Below are positions 4,782 through 5,662 of a stretch of DNA of 5,662 nt, piece after piece (position 1 is the stretch's first letter; each line of letters opens with the position of its first letter). Source of the stretch: Thiobacillus denitrificans (GTDB lineage Bacteria > Pseudomonadota > Gammaproteobacteria > Burkholderiales > Thiobacillaceae); NCBI GenBank assembly GCA_002424845.1, contig DILD01000058.1:6585-12246 (forward strand), read 5' to 3'. A model generated the notes under the pieces. It saw only the letters and a list, made by a program, of their open reading frames with translations. It had not been told where the DNA came from and searched no databases. A program made the translations under genes and the position numbers.

Positions 4782-5662
4782 ATGATTACCCTGCATGGCC
4801 GACTGCTGGCGCTGGCGTTGGCGTTTTCGCTCTGGCTCATCGCGCGGCCTTTTCTGGGCATCTGGCATGACGGCAAGTTTTATGCATTGCAGGCGCTGCA
4901 GCATCTGAGGCCGGAAACGTTCTCGCACGATTTGTTTTTTCTTTACGGATCGCAGGACCAGTATTCATTCTTTAGCCCGCTGTATGCGCTGGCCATCTCG
5001 TTTCTGGGGCTGGATTCGGGCACGATGGTGCTGCAAGGCTTGGGACTGGGGCTGTGGTTTCTGGCGGCCTGGGCGCTGACCCGCCTATTGCCGGTTGCAC
5101 CGGCTGTTCTGGCGTTGCTGCTGATAACGGGCCTGGGCAGCCAATACGGCTCGCATGGCGTGTTCGCATATGGAGAGAGCTTTCTTACCGCCAGGCTGTA
5201 TGCCGAGGCGCTCAGCCTGGCGGGCCTCGCCGCGTGGCTGACGGGGCGCAAGGCGTGGGGGGGGCTGGCATTTGCCGCCGCTTTTGCGATGCATCCCGTG
5301 ATGGCCTTGCCGGCGGCCGTGATCGGGTTGGGCATCCTGCTTCGCCCCCGGGCATGGTTCGGGCTCATGGCGGCCGGGGCCCTGCTTGCACTTGGACTGG
5401 GGGGAATGGGCGTCGCGCCTTTCACCGGGCTGTTGCAGCCGATGGATGCTTTCTGGCTGGAATTCGTCATGAAACGAACCCCCCATGTCTTCCTGAGCGA
5501 ATGGGAGTGGAAGGGATTCTCGAAGGCGTTGTTTGTGGTGGTCGTGACGGCGACTGCGTCGCGCGTGCTGTCGCAAGAGGGGCTCAGGCGGCTGGCCTGG
5601 GCGACCCTGGTGTGCGTTCTGGGGGCGTTCGCGATTGCGTATCTGGGCGGCTCGGTTCTCAA
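4782..5662 (+). CDS. Polytopic membrane protein resembling GT-C glycosyltransferases, N-terminal part (3' end outside window)
   Basis: The frame is open from ATG 4782 to the window edge without a stop, giving 293 residues. It begins with a hydrophobic helix (8-28) followed by WHDGKFYALQAL (29-39), an Asp in the first outer loop as in GT-C enzymes that take sugars from polyprenyl-phosphate donors. Next come LFFLYGSQDQYSFFSPLYA (51-69), YGESFLTARLYAEALSLAG (130-148), MHPVMALP (170-177) and at least six further hydrophobic segments. I recall similar conserved but uncharacterised proteins with the TAR..AEAL and HP.MALP motifs in proteobacteria. No good ribosome site precedes ATG 4782; GTG 4773 is an alternative start. 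It follows the sulfatase-fold gene by 144 bp in the same direction, so one transcript is possible. Frame and membrane nature are firm; glycosyltransferase activity is a guess. Confidence 0.78.
   Translation, partial: MITLHGRLLALALAFSLWLIARPFLGIWHDGKFYALQALQHLRPETFSHDLFFLYGSQDQYSFFSPLYALAISFLGLDSGTMVLQGLGLGLWFLAAWALTRLLPVAPAVLALLLITGLGSQYGSHGVFAYGESFLTARLYAEALSLAGLAAWLTGRKAWGGLAFAAAFAMHPVMALPAAVIGLGILLRPRAWFGLMAAGALLALGLGGMGVAPFTGLLQPMDAFWLEFVMKRTPHVFLSEWEWKGFSKALFVVVVTATASRVLSQEGLRRLAWATLVCVLGAFAIAYLGGSVL

Noticed and set aside
4573..4785. Plus-strand 70-codon frame ending in an ATGA overlap with the GT-C-like start
   Set aside because: It begins within the sulfatase-fold gene in another frame, lacks a ribosome site, and its product has no recognisable features.
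4943..5662. Minus-strand frames of 239 and 163 codons opposite the GT-C-like gene
   Set aside because: They are low-complexity Ser/Pro/Ala/Arg-rich shadows; the plus strand encodes a coherent membrane protein over the same bases.

Overview
The window looks like the chromosome of a GC-rich Beta- or Gammaproteobacterium. The signs are a QueC C-terminus, a tRNA-Lys with encoded CCA, a type IV pilin behind a sigma-54 (-24/-12) promoter, and very GC-rich reading frames on the right. The species cannot be named from the sequence alone.

Left part (1-480): the 3' end of queC (preQ0 synthase), then a tRNA-Lys(UUU) gene with its own sigma-70 promoter. The 3' part of this tRNA is a target for DNA integration. 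The last 42 bases before the CCA tail (433-474) recur exactly at 1605-1646, so the 1,172-bp segment between them has the form of an island flanked by attL and attR.

Island (433-1646): right after the intact tRNA lies, on the minus strand, what looks like the last 30 codons of a tyrosine integrase (512-604); the rest of that gene is gone. The only intact cargo is a two-gene operon (774-1579). A 166-aa acidic, probably all-helical protein overlaps by one base (TAATG) a 101-aa protein with a RelE/ParE-like toxin pattern. The DNA here is clearly AT-richer than its surroundings. The best reading is a nearly collapsed integrative element reduced to a toxin-antitoxin (TA) pair, whose antitoxin I do not recognise. 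Just beyond attR stands a good intrinsic terminator (1656-1684). It probably belonged to tRNA-Lys before the island split them. Next comes a decayed piece of a PIN-domain toxin on the minus strand (1706-1828).

Right part (1970-5662): a sigma-54 promoter drives a short type IV pilin gene that ends in its own terminator. It is followed by a five-helix membrane protein with a sulfatase/alkaline-phosphatase-fold periplasmic domain and a threonine in the nucleophile position. Last is the 5' part of a polytopic membrane protein resembling GT-C glycosyltransferases. The order pilin, phosphoform-type transferase, GT-C-like protein suggests enzymes that decorate the pilin or another surface molecule, but this rests on gene order and fold type only.
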